This document shows, one piece after another, positions 11,839 to 22,364 of a stretch of DNA of 64,000 bases (positions are counted from its first letter, which is position 1; each line of letters opens with the position of its first letter). The DNA comes from Rhipicephalus microplus (lineage: Eukaryota > Arthropoda > Arachnida > Ixodida > Ixodidae). The position numbers were made by a program, and so were the translations under genes. The DNA lies in assembly GCF_043290135.1 (NCBI RefSeq), contig NC_134710.1, positions 283,989,276 to 284,053,275 of the forward strand. The letters run 5' to 3'. The notes beneath the pieces are model-generated. The model did not search any database and had not been told where the DNA came from. It saw only the letters and a program-made list of their open reading frames with translations.

Positions 11839-12360
11839 AAGATATCAGAACCCCCTCAAGCCCCCTCTAGTTACGGCCCTGGGAGCCGGCTCACTAAGCT
11901 TTAGGGACCAAGAACATGGAATATATCACCGCCGAATAACATATGCACCGAATTCTTTTTTTTTCCTTGTTAAAAGTCGTTGGCCTCAAGGAGGGGTCAT
12001 GACACGCGTGTTTACGCACAAGCAGTTTACATACGCTTTACATGCAGAATTGTTCGTATAAGAGCAGACTGTGCATTGATCTGAATTTGACCTATATGTA
12101 TATCTTAGAACGAACGAAACTACGTTTATTTTTTTAAACTCTGTCTGGAGTACGAATAAAATTTCTATATTTATCCCGGCCAAGAGGGCGAAAATGCGAG
12201 ACAATCTCGTGTACCCTACACATTGAACGCACGTTCCAAAACAACGCCGACCAGGTGATCAAAATCAATTTTGAGCATACTCTTTCGAGGCAGACCCAGC
12301 ACATCCCACCGCACAGTTACGTCACTCAATTCTATAGGGCATTTGCACAAGCCACGTTTT
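11839..12360. other. Gene-free stretch
   Basis: Nothing recognisable. Confidence 0.3.
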
Positions 12361-12766
12361 AGGGGCGAAGCTGCTTAAGGCGTGGGCTGTGCATCCTCTG
12401 TACGTAACCACCTCTCATTTAGTTCTTGCAGTGTTCACTAGATGGCTGTACTCGTGGCTGATGATTAGAGTTACTGTATATGCTACCTTTAGGTAGCTAC
12501 CTAAAGGTAGCATATACAGTAACTCTACTGATCATGAAAAGATGTAAGACGTTATAAACTAGACGGAGGTACTTGTATAGTTGTTGATGAAACATGCAAG
12601 ATGTTATAAAATAGGAATGTTGTCACATATGGCGCGTGTCATTGGTGGAAGGCAATCGTTTGATTTAGTGCGGCGACGTACGCTAGGGGGAGCGTTGTAA
12701 TAAAATTGAGTGGGGAAATGTACGGAATATTCATGGTTTACCAGGTTTACCTCCGGAGCTTCGCCC
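12361..12766. mobile_element. MITE-like element with GGGCGAAGCT termini
   Basis: The ends are inverted: GGGCGAAGCT at 12363-12372 and AGCTTCGCCC at 12757-12766. The ~400-bp interior has no coding capacity. The downstream tail ACTCATCATCATTCACTTCG also occurs, diverged, after a similar terminus at ~34920-34960 and near 17310-17340, so a dispersed family is present. It holds the palindrome at 12466-12527. Classification as a MITE is an inference; no target-site duplication was confirmed. Confidence 0.5.
12466..12527. repeat. 62-bp perfect palindrome
   Basis: Every base from 12466 to 12527 pairs with its mirror position around 12496/12497, with no spacer (centre AGGTAGCTACCT). Pairing resumes further out as ATGAT (12461-12465) and ATCAT (12531-12535). 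Confidence 0.97.
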
Positions 12767-12799
12767 ACTCATCATCATTCACTTCGTGGATATGGTGGC

Positions 12800-13512
12800 A
12801 CTTTTTTTCATACGCGTTTTGCGAAGCGCCTAAATTGGTCAGAAAAATGAAGCCAAACGACGCAAAAAAAATGTAGTCGTTCTTTTAAGTTAAAACGGTA
12901 CGTCAACGCACACGTGTCCGCCTTTTTTTCTGACGAGAGTTACGTAACAGATCGTAACTTCTCAATAGAAAATCCACCACAATATCTGCTCCGACATTAT
13001 ACGACTCCCACAACTGCTTCGTTCTTAGTTTGTTTATCGTTCACAGCGACTAAACGTGACAAATTAACAGCTGTTAATAGTTTTAGAATATGGTGCGCAG
13101 AGCTTTGCATTAGCGTTCTGTCGAAATTGCGCATGCGTAGTGCGCTATCCTCTTTCGGGCCTCCGTTGAGTGACGTAAATGGCGGGTTTTATACGCAACG
13201 AACGCTATATATCTTTCCATAATCTACACTAAAACTTCCCAATGACTTCACACATAGTCGCGGCTACAAGAATCTGTGGCCGTATATATGGCCGAGATCA
13301 TCACGCTTAATTCGTTCATTTCACTCGCGAACCCATGGCGCAAATACAAAGGCCGACTAAACGACTTCAAATTTATAATCAGGTAGCCATCCACGCTTGC
13401 ACGTAAAGCAGACTTGCATGCTGCTATGACCCTCTGCTTTGAACCCAGCCGCAGTGGCAGTATTATTTATATGACGGAGGCGTAACGAAAATAAAAGAAA
13501 TCCGATCTGTGC

Positions 13513-13545
<33 letters not shown>

Positions 13546-16500
13546 CTGAGGGTAAGAAGTAAGCTTTTTTCGTGCCGTTGTTATCAATAGTAGGGTGGTA
13601 TTTTCCTATCTCACGGGCTTTCTTTATCGGACAGGAAAAAGATAGGAGGCAATAATTAGGTCGCTCAAAATGTCACAGAGGAATCTACACAGATTACAGA
13701 TGCTGCAATTACATAAGTGAGTCCTTGATAATTAAGACAAAGCATGTCACTTAAACAAATAATCATTATAGTTCACTAATTAGGTATCACTAACAAAAAA
13801 TGCCGGCATTATTGCTTACTGTACAGCCCCTAGACGATAATGTATATACACAAGGTTTATAGTTCACTAACGCAATTCTTGTGTAAAAAAAAAAAAAAAC
13901 TTGGTGCGAGATAGTTGTGACAACTCATGCAGCGCACCCTATAGGACTGCTTGCATGGTCCACAATTGCGTACACGCCAACAAGCGACTGCGGTGTGTTC
14001 GTTTAAACCATAACCACAATACAGCGAAAATTACTGAGAAGCACAGCGCAGCGCGCGCTAGGTTACTCAAAATATTATTCGAAACAATTTTGGCAGCGCC
14101 CCGAGCATCTCAACCGACCGCATGTTCTAGTATACCTTCCACAGGACGCGCCTTATTGGCCACCATAAGGTATGTTTTCCCTGAGTCGATTACCCACTTT
14201 AATTATCAATCGCTTTAATTGATGTGAATTATCGACCAGCGCTATGTATGTACAGTACATAACGAACCAACCACGCAAAAGCGCACTCTCCGAACATCTG
14301 TTTGTTAGAAGGTGCCTCGGTGCAAGAGTTCCCGACGTTTCGAATCGCGCTCAGACACGTTTCGCTTCCACGCAAGCTGCCCGAGCGAAAATGACGAACG
14401 TCCCGTGCAGCCGGCGGGACACACCTCCTGAGCGTTCTCCTCGCGCACTTTGCCTGTCAACTGACGTCAATGCGAACCACATCACACGCAGCAAGACCTC
14501 TCCGACTGCTCGCCCTGAACGTGCCCGCAAAGACAGCCGTTTCGCTCGAAACTTTTATTACTAGAAGAGCCTTTCGCAAGGTCGCCTATACGTGCCAGGG
14601 AAGAATTTCGCGCAAGCAGCTGGTACATGGCACGGCGCCCGTAAATTGCGCGCGGTGCGAGCTGTGCTCCGACTTAAAGCTGGGGCTCGTTCCGACACCG
14701 TCACTGTGGGTGCGAGAGCAGCAGAGTGCGTGAGGTACCGCTGACAATAATTATAAGCAGGCGGCACTGCGACCACAAGCTATACTGTGAAGCAGAGGGA
14801 GAAAATAAAATACCGAACATAATTTAAAAATCGGCTTCAGAAAAAAAAATCGCGACATGAAAACACCGGAAATTTTTTAGCAGCTCGAGCACAGGACGAA
14901 GCAGCAGAGGTTTAAAAAAAAACTCGCCAATTTACAAGATATATATCAACCAGCCCAAGATTAGAGGATGGGGCACAAACGAGGCGTTTCATACAGGACC
15001 CATGACAATAAAAAAGAGACGGATGTCAGGGGGGAGGAAGGGATACGAACATGTTCTTCCAGGCGTGGCGTATTCGAATGAGAACTTCAGTGCCACGTCA
15101 CACCTGAACGCGAAATCAACCTTACATGAGTCTTTTTTTTTTTTTTCGAAGCTGACTCTCCCATGTTTCGCCGAACGAATATCACCGAGAGACGCAGTAC
15201 ACACCACGTGGTACACACAGAGTGGTGACGCCATCAGTTGACCGCCAAACGTGGAGACGTAACATAGGGGCTCACATCCCACCCCCATGAACATCAACCA
15301 CAATAAAATGGCCTCGGCGGCGTTCTCTTCCCACCTGAATCAACACGTTCGACAAGACCGCACGGCGCGGAACGGAATCAGGAGTGGCCCAACAGTTGCG
15401 ACCGGTTGCACGACAAAGCGCGAGTGAAACGAGCTGACTCACCCATGTTCCCCTCCGCCTCACGGAGAACGGATGCTTCGCGGAAAAGACGCCCCCCCTC
15501 CCCCTCCCATTTTTGGCAAGACCCCGCACAGGTCTGGGGCAGACGAGAGACACCGCCCACCGATAGCGGCGCCGGAACGCATTCCATGGCCCACACAAGG
15601 GCACTTCACCTGTCGCTTGTTACGTCATTTGCAGCAGCCACTTTTCTTTTCTCCCCCCTCCCCTCTTTCCTGCTACCGTGATTAAATCGACGACGCGCGT
15701 GCGGCGCTCGAAATATCGCGGCCGATGACGCAGGCGATTCTAGGGTTGCGGTGCATTGCATCAACACTTGTCGAAAAGGAAAATGGAAAGTTTCTCGCGC
15801 CTTCCCAAATACACGTCACTGAGCCGGCGTGCACCCGGACATGATGGAAGCTCTCTCAGCCCACAATGTCATATATCGTCAGCTTCTTCATCAGCAGTGG
15901 CAGACTGCTTAACCACATTGTAGAACAAAGGTTTCCATCGGAAATTCATGTTTCCTTTCATGCGTCGACTCGACGCATCCTCAGAGAGGGAAAAAAATGA
16001 TAGACAATCCGGTTACTATACCTTTGGCTGAAGCGTCTACTGCCTATTTACTAACTACACAGGTGCGTGTCGGCTTTAATTAAGTCTGCTACATGCATTT
16101 CACGTGTTCAGTCGCAGTCCACAGAACAAACTACTCGCATTTACCGCAGTATACGTACTAACTGCCCAGCAATAATACTCGATTTTGAGTCTGGTGCAAA
16201 ATTTAGGTAAAATTGTAGTCGCTTTCAACATGCAAAATTACCAGTAATGTGCAACAGTGTGCATCTCGATCGACAATTATGCGCTAACAATTCCGCCCCC
16301 AATTTAACTGATTATATGTCCAAATACGCGAGTTCTCTACTGCACGATGCTTCCTCAATGTACGCCTACAAATGCTACTGAAAATGTAATAGTGAACCTG
16401 CCGCAGAACAGAATTATTGTTCCCTGCACGTGCCACTCTCGCTCATCGTTCGTTCACGAGCTTCCGGGCGTAGTTCTATACATCATAGCACCGCAACCTG

Positions 16501-16623
16501 AACCATCCGCGAACACAGGATTCATTCCGCCACATGAATCAGCCATCAGTTACTGTTACGGTAACGAATGGGCTTCACGTAAACATCAATAGCTAATAAT
16601 CAATTACTGGTAGTTAATGTAGT
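12800..16623. other. Gene-free stretch
   Basis: No gene recognised. It contains an (AAT)n microsatellite at 13513-13545, CpG-rich DNA at ~14300-14740 with overlapping meaningless frames, and a TGACGTCA at 14462-14469. Confidence 0.3.
13513..13545. repeat. (AAT)n microsatellite
   Basis: Eleven uninterrupted AAT units. Confidence 0.97.
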
Positions 16624-16858
16624 GGGATAGTCTGGGTGAACAGTCGAAGAGTCTCAGATAGGCTGGCCGACGTTCCGGTAGGAGTACCTATCTTCATCAA
16701 AGGCGCCTTGTCATCCTTGGAGTGTTAGTTTTAAGGGGTTAGCCCCATTAAAACTAACACACCAAAGATGACAAGGCGTCTTTGACGAAGATAGGTCCTC
16801 CTATCGGCACGTCGGCCAGCCTAACTGAGGCACTTGCATTGTTCACTCCGACTCTCCT
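16624..16858. mobile_element. Inverted repeat with hammerhead-like motifs (Penelope-like LTR fragment?)
   Basis: Two ~115-bp arms, about 85% alike, meet at a tiny loop (GGGGTTAGCCCC around 16735-16747). Each arm, read outward from the loop, contains TTGAYGA, then a short stem (GATAGG with CCTATC or CCTACC) closed by a 4-nt loop, then GGMAC and GTCGGCC. In the right arm TTGACGA is at 16782-16788, the stem at 16790-16795/16800-16805 and GTCGGCC at 16811-16817. This resembles a type of hammerhead ribozyme known from Penelope-like retroelements (CUGANGA, stem II, GAAA), but core positions are changed in both arms. The inverted repeat is seen directly; the ribozyme origin is inferred. Confidence 0.55.
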
Positions 16859-17452
16859 GCTACGTGCTTCCACCTGTCGGCTCCTATATTTATTTTGGTT
16901 GTTAACGTAGTAACATCTGATGACCGCTTCATTTGACAAAATAAATGCCGTTAAGATTACGGAAGAATCAACAATCGTAAACTATTTTACATGCGAAGCA
17001 GCTTATAAACGAGGCCTGCACTCTGTCGCGCCGGGGCCGCAGTACTAGATGCACCCAATAAAGCTCAGCGAAGATCCATCCACTTCACGGGGAGATACGG
17101 ACGATTTCTGCCATCACGGCAGAGCACATGCAAAGTACCCACTATGCGCCGTGAAGATGACGATCCAGATAACAACACAGCAGTTGTGATCAATAAACAT
17201 TGCATATAACTGTATACCTCTTGGCACTCATTTACGTGCGCGACTGGTAAATGCCACGGGTGGGTTCTTTACAGTAAAACCAAACAATCCAATTTCTCTG
17301 CCCACTCATCATAATTCGTTTTGTAGATATGCCGCGACTTCTTTATAACATGAAAGCTGTTCAAAGTGCGCGGCCATAATTAATCGCTAACTTCAAAAAA
17401 CAAATACAGTTCTAGTTTTTTATTCAGTTTTAATTTACCTATCTCATGCTTG
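16859..17452. other. Gene-free stretch upstream of the repeat-protein gene
   Basis: No gene. A fragment at ~17305-17335 (CCCACTCATCATAATTCG) resembles the tail following the 12.4-kb MITE-like element. Confidence 0.3.
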
Positions 17453-17460
17453 TATAAAAG
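17453..17460 (+). promoter_or_regulatory. TATA box candidate
   Basis: TATAAAAG, a consensus TATA box, lies ~290 bp before the first ATG of the tandem-repeat protein gene. No clear arthropod initiator follows at the usual distance. A consensus-like splice donor (GACAG|GTGAAC) occurs at ~17506, so a short 5' exon is possible. Confidence 0.35.
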
Positions 17461-17710
17461 CATCGTCATTATATTGTTGTCCATAAGGACGAAGCAAACG
17501 AAGACAGGTGAACGCGCTTGCTACTGTGGCTCGAGAGCTCGTCGTCCATTTCGTTTTCGCCACTTGCATAGGTCACTGCTAATGCGCCCCTCGCTCATGT
17601 CGTCGAAGACACTGGCGCGACACGCCCGCCTCCTTGACACCTGCGAAGTTGCCGAGAAAGAGCGCCGTTAAACATACTACGAAGATGAGAGCCAGCGGGA
17701 ACTGTCAGCC

Positions 17711-17890
17711 TGTGAAGAACCGGCCGGGCACGTCAACGCCATGACCGGCTTCGACAAGCCTCCTATAGGACTAGATTCTCGAATCAGTGGAGCTTCAACC
17801 CGTGAAGAACCAGTCGCGGACGTCGAAACCATGACCAGCTCCGACAAGCTTCCTGGCGGAATGGAACCTGGAGTCGGTGGAGCTTTTACT
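17711..17890 (+). repeat. 90-bp tandem duplication at the N-terminus of the repeat protein
   Basis: Units 17711-17800 and 17801-17890 are both exactly 90 bp and share GTGAAGAACC, ACGTC, CCATGACC and GGTGGAGCTT-like blocks in the same phase, 30 codons each. The ATG used for the 593-codon frame lies inside unit 1. Confidence 0.85.
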
Positions 17891-19522
17891 GACAAGACAC
17901 CAGCATCAAAAACTAAACAAGCCGAACCCAAGAAGAGCGAGCCGGTCGCTTCGACCGATTATCACGTGATCACCCTGTCCGAGGAGCAATACATGCACCT
18001 GCTGCAGTCACACAGCTGGCCGAACCAATCCAAGTCAATCATCAGCATACATCAGGAGAAGAAGACCGAGCCATCGTGCAAATCTTCGGGCGGCCAGGAG
18101 CCGCTGACTTCTCAGCCAACTTTGGCGCAGCAAACAATGGCGCTGCAGACGCCGGCCCAGCAATTGCCGGCAGTGCCGACACCAGTAGTTCAAACAGCAG
18201 TACAGCAGACGCCAGTGCCTATTGTACCAGCACAATACGTACCGGGGCAGCAAACCACCACCCTGCTGGCGGCGACAGAAGTGCCGACTATGCTGACGCC
18301 CATTTTTCGCTGGATCATCGAGCACGACCAACGGAAGCTGTCGGGCAGCGGCGGCACAGAAGAGATGGTCACGGAACTTATTCTTCCGGCCGCAGCCCGC
18401 AAACTAACGCACAATAGCGTTACGGCCAAGCCGGCCTCTCCGAGAGCTGCTAGGAAGAATCTGGCCCAAGCCGAAGCCAAAGAGAGCGAGCTGAGTGCCT
18501 CGACCGAGTCTCACGGGATCACCCTCTCGGAAGAGCAGTACACAAGCTTGCTGCAGTCACTCAACTTGCCGATCCACTCCAAGCCATTCACCAGCACCCA
18601 GCTGGAGAAGGAGGCCGAGCCACCGGGCAGATGTTCGGGCGGGCATCAGTTGCAGACTCCTCAGCCGACTGAGCCGCAGCACACGATGGCACAGCAAATG
18701 CCAGCAGTACAGACGCTAGTGATGCAGCAGACACCGCTGCCTATTGTACCGGCACAACAGACACCGGAGCAGCAAACCACCACCATGCTGGCGGGGACAA
18801 AAATGCCGACTCCCATGTCTCGCTGGATCATCGAACACGACCAATGGACGCCGTCGGGCAGCGGCGGCACAGAAGAGGTGATCACGGCACTTGTTCTTCC
18901 GGCCGCAGCCCGCAAACTAACGCACGATAGCGTTCCGGCGAAGCCGGCCTCTCCGGGAGCTGCCAGGGAGAATCTGGTCCAGGCCGAAGCCAAGGAGAGC
19001 GAGCTGAGTGCCTCGAGCGAGTCTCACGGGATCACCCTCTCGGAGGAGCAGTACACAAGCATGCTGCAGTCACTCAACTTGCCGATCCACTCCAAGCCAA
19101 TCACCAGCACCCAGCTGGAGAAGAAGGCCGAGCCACCGTGCAGATGTTCGGGCGGGCATCAGTTGCAGACTCCTCAGCCGACTGAGCCTCAGCACACGAT
19201 GGCACAGCAAATGCCAGCAGTGCAGATGCTAGTGATGCAGCAGACACCGCTGCCTGTTGTGCCGGCACAACAGACACCGGGCCAGCAAACCACCACCCTG
19301 CTGGCGGCGACAGAAGTGCCGACTATGCTGACGTCCACGTTTAGCTGGACCATCGAGCACTACCAACGGCCACCGTCGGGCAGCGGCGGCAGAGAAGAGG
19401 TGATCACGGCACTAGCTTTCCCAGCCGCCACCCGCAAACTAACGTATGACAGCGTTCAGACGACGCCGGCCTCTGCGGGTGCTGCCGAGGAGAGCCCTGT
19501 CTTCAGCGTAACGGCTGTGTGA
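17741..19522 (+). CDS. Tandem-repeat Q/T/P-rich protein, function unknown
   Basis: I do not recognise the family. From the first ATG the frame codes for 593 residues with no evident signal peptide or membrane segment. Three large tandem repeats start with ITLSEEQY at residues 77, 260 and 431 (spacing 183 then 171). Each then has a Pro/Gln/Thr-rich stretch (QQTPLPIVPAQ-type), GQQTTT, a WIIEHDQ-type block and a SGSGGTEEVITAL-type block ending PAAARKLT. Repeats 2 and 3 are nearly identical at nucleotide level, so the last duplication is recent. A smaller 90-bp direct repeat codes for the N-terminus (17711-17800 and 17801-17890); its first unit begins 30 bp before the ATG and stays in frame. The frame is open back to 17672, after an in-frame TAA at 17669-17671. 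The real coding sequence may therefore start upstream through an upstream exon, or this is the last exon of a longer gene. It ends with a natural stop and is followed by a poly(A) signal. Confidence 0.75.
   Translation: MTGFDKPPIGLDSRISGASTREEPVADVETMTSSDKLPGGMEPGVGGAFTDKTPASKTKQAEPKKSEPVASTDYHVITLSEEQYMHLLQSHSWPNQSKSIISIHQEKKTEPSCKSSGGQEPLTSQPTLAQQTMALQTPAQQLPAVPTPVVQTAVQQTPVPIVPAQYVPGQQTTTLLAATEVPTMLTPIFRWIIEHDQRKLSGSGGTEEMVTELILPAAARKLTHNSVTAKPASPRAARKNLAQAEAKESELSASTESHGITLSEEQYTSLLQSLNLPIHSKPFTSTQLEKEAEPPGRCSGGHQLQTPQPTEPQHTMAQQMPAVQTLVMQQTPLPIVPAQQTPEQQTTTMLAGTKMPTPMSRWIIEHDQWTPSGSGGTEEVITALVLPAAARKLTHDSVPAKPASPGAARENLVQAEAKESELSASSESHGITLSEEQYTSMLQSLNLPIHSKPITSTQLEKKAEPPCRCSGGHQLQTPQPTEPQHTMAQQMPAVQMLVMQQTPLPVVPAQQTPGQQTTTLLAATEVPTMLTSTFSWTIEHYQRPPSGSGGREEVITALAFPAATRKLTYDSVQTTPASAGAAEESPVFSVTAV
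17922..19522 (+). repeat. Three ~513-549-bp coding tandem repeats
   Basis: Equivalent positions CCGAA(G/C)CC occur at 17922, 18471 and 18984, giving periods of 549 and 513 bp, both multiples of three. Units 2 and 3 differ by scattered substitutions only; unit 1 is more diverged and 12 codons longer. Confidence 0.95.
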
Positions 19523-19980
19523 TGCAGCAGACGACCCGACCATCAAGCTGCCGACGCCGACAACTGTGCCAGCATTCCGAACGATACCCATTTTCTCGCC
19601 AACCAACTGCGTGCTCACGCTGCCGCCCGTCGTTCTCGGGGTGGCTCCGCATGGCCAGGCGGTGATGTCGAGCATCAGTTGCACGTGGCACCTGGACTAT
19701 GTGCCAAATGGACGTGGGCGCATAGGGCGCATAGAATGGGTTCTAGCGCGCCAGCAGGCTCATATTTCGCAACGTCACATCGTTACGTGACGTCCAATCG
19801 CATAGTTCGTATAAGCATAACGAACAATAAGGCCAGTCAGTTTCCACACGTGCACGGACAACGCAGTCCAAGCAAGGAAACTGAATTATACTTCGTTTTT
19901 AATACATCAGTCACAAGCAAGAACCGAAACGAAAGTTTATCGCATACACGCTAGTTGTATTTAAATAGATGGCACTATGT

Positions 19981-19986
19981 AATAAA
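19981..19986 (+). terminator. Polyadenylation signal of the repeat-protein gene
   Basis: AATAAA lies 459 bp after the stop codon at 19520-19522 and is the first canonical signal downstream. The interval 19523-19980 has no other feature and would be 3' UTR. Confidence 0.5.
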
Positions 19987-20386
19987 GCACTACCACGAGT
20001 CGCGTGCCATGCAGTTACGGCACTCGGCATCGAGGCGCTCTGTACCAGCCGAAAACTTGATGACATCCTGAAGTTTTTACCTGAAGTAGGCTATCTTCTT
20101 TTAATTTGTTACATTCCTGACAAGCGATGAACCCTCATATATGTGCTCCATGTTTATTCATCGCGGTATTTCAACTACAAGTCGTCAACATTTCGGCCCT
20201 TTCTGTTTTTCTTCACGGGGATCGTCACCGGGACTCCACACAGCTTTTCTCATCAGCTAATGAAGACGCCATTTTACACCACCATTAGATCCGATTCTCG
20301 TACCACAAAGTGAGTGCGTATAATATTCTCAGATGGGCATTCGCACGCTATAGACCTCAATCGATCGGTTAAGAGATAAGTGTGTT

Positions 20387-20494
20387 GATTTGTGGGGTTT
20401 AACGTCCCAAAACCACTATATGATTATGAGAGACGCCGTAGTGGAGGGCTCCGGAAATTTTGACCACCTGGGGTTCTTTAACGTGCGCCCAAAT
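20387..20494 (-). mobile_element. 5'-truncated Ruka-type SINE with 15-bp TSD
   Basis: The insertion carries only the tail and 3' body of the SINE (minus strand: GTGCACGTTAAAGAA-type block, CTCCACTACGGCGTCTC, CGTTAAACC). It is bounded by a perfect 15-bp duplication AGAGATAAGTGTGTT (20372-20386 and 20495-20509). The tRNA head is absent. Truncation at the 5' end with an intact tail indicates target-primed reverse transcription. Confidence 0.93.
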
Positions 20495-20628
20495 AGAGAT
20501 AAGTGTGTTACAAAAAAGTTACGGTGCTCTTCGACTCTCTCTGTCCATCGCTGCATAAAACGCCCCACATCACCATGATCACCATCACATTGATCATCCA
20601 CGCACGTTTGCTAAATAAGTACTGAATT

Positions 20629-20725
20629 GTGCGGTTTCGCATGCCAAAATCAACATATTGCGAGGCACGCCGCAGTGGAGGTTTCCGAATTAATTTTCAC
20701 CCGAGCTTCCTTTACGTGCTTCTGA
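20629..20725 (-). mobile_element. Diverged SINE body of a second family
   Basis: On the minus strand it has AAATTAATTCGGAAACCTCC, CACTGCGGCGTGCCTCGCAA and TTGATTTTGGCATGCG. This resembles the body and tail of the other tRNA-derived tick SINE type, which differs from Ruka in having AATTAAT and GTGCCTC. It is heavily diverged and followed by a T/A homopolymer at 20749-20760. Confidence 0.6.
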
Positions 20726-20761
20726 TTTCAAGTATATACACAGCGCTGTTTTTTTTTTTTT

Positions 20762-21718
20762 GATGTCGTTCTCCATTGGAATGCGTCCGCCATCGTTGGG
20801 AATCGTCTTTCGCAGCTCAACGCCGCATTCAGCAATCTTCTGCGGCAGCCGCTTATCCAACAGAACACACGCAAATGCATTCAAGAGAGTCCGCCCAACA
20901 TATATCCGAAACGCAGCACACTTGACATTTCCGCGTTGGAGAGAGACGAAAACGCTTTCGTTGTTGGCAGTATATATACCTACTAGGTCCTCGTATATTG
21001 CGCGCACGATCTGCTTCGTTACAGCTCAAACGTGTCGTCTTGCGCAATCTGCGCGAGCATGTGCGCTGCATGCGAGCGTGCAAGCGACGCCTTGTTGCGC
21101 CACGATGCCTGCAGCGCGCCATTACGCGAAGAGATTTTGCGCGTCTGTGGAGAGGTATACTTGTCTGCCTGCCACGTCACCCTATCGCAGCGGCCGGGGT
21201 CATGTAGTATATACACATAATAGATCAGCACACTGTGCATGCACGGTCCCTTCTAGAGACTGTATATACGCGCTGTATCACAATAAAAATGTGGCGCTTA
21301 ATAGAAAGCCAGAGATGACGTCATTGAGTTAGCTGAACTGCTGCTCGAGTGCGTGATCGCGTTCCACGCGCCACCCCATCTGTGCGATAACACCAGAAAA
21401 CACCTCGCCAATTGTTTTAAAGTAGGGCCGCCATGTCAGCCTGTTCACGTTGCCATTTTGGACTGGCACAGCTATATGAACGGTATAGGAGCAACATAAC
21501 ACTCGCACGCACGAAAACGGCCGGATGCATTCAGCGTTTCGTGACTTTTGTCATTTTGACACTAGAAAATCTGAAATTGAGAAAGATATCGTGTAAAAGC
21601 GTAAGTGTGGTCACGCCCATGAATCACAGTAGAAAATAATGAGGGTGTGCAAATATTTCAAAACCTCAAATAACAGCGTCCAAATAGCGCCTATTCTGAA
21701 TACCAAATATGTTTCAAA
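20762..21718. other. Gene-free stretch
   Basis: No gene recognised. One open frame of 190 codons exists (20760-21332) but it has no domain, no protein-like composition and competes with frames on the other strand. A TGACGTCA octamer is at 21316-21323. Confidence 0.3.
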
Positions 21719-21917
21719 ATCTTTTAACTGAATAAAGGCGCGCACTCAGATAAGGACACTATAACAGGAAATTGGACACACCAAGACCGCCTTGCTCGCA
21801 ACCGTAATGTTTATTCGAAAGAAAGGTAAGTACACATATACCACTTCTGTCACATGACCTGGTATTTCCTGTTCTAGTGTCTCTGTCTAAGTGCGTGCCC
21901 TTATTCAGTTAAAAGAT
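21719..21917. mobile_element. Fold-back element with ~54-bp terminal inverted repeats
   Basis: The left arm 21719-21772 (ATCTTTTAACTGAATAAA ... ACAGGAAAT) and the right arm 21864-21917 (ATTTCCTGTTCTAGTG ... TTATTCAGTTAAAAGAT) are inverted copies, about 85% alike, around a 91-bp spacer. There is no coding capacity. A short non-autonomous DNA element or a solo fold-back is likely. Confidence 0.7.
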
Positions 21918-22112
21918 GAAACAATACCAACTAGCCCAATTATCCGTGCTACTGCAATGTTTCAAAATATAGTCCTCGCACTTTCCCTGAATAATCCGCT
22001 CCAACGAGAAAACCGCAATGGAACGCAACATTGAATAATCTAGGGGTAATTTTCATGTTTTGATCATTGCATTACCAAATTAGAAGCAGCCGGAGCTTCT
22101 CCAGGACTGTCA

Positions 22113-22355
22113 GCCCCGCCGCAGTGGTCTAATGGCTAAGGTACTCGGCTGCTGACCCGCAGGTCGCGGGATCGAATACCGGCTGTGGTGGCTGCATTTT
22201 CGATGAAGGCGAAAAGGCTGTAGGCCCGTGTGCTTAGATTTGGGTGCACGTTAAAGAAACCCAGGTGGTTAAAATTTCCGGAGCCCTTCATTAAGGCATC
22301 TCTCATAATCATATGGTGGTTATGATACGTTAAAGCCCACGTAGCTATCAATCTG
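22113..22355 (+). mobile_element. Full-length Ruka-type SINE with TSD
   Basis: A complete tRNA head (GGTCGCGGGATCGAATACC), body and tail is flanked by a 9-bp duplication GGACTGTCA (22104-22112 and 22356-22364). Confidence 0.92.
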
Positions 22356-22364
22356 GGACTGTCA

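Noticed and set aside
20760..21332. Plus-strand open frame of 190 codons
   Set aside because: No domain or protein-like pattern, with several comparable frames on the opposite strand.
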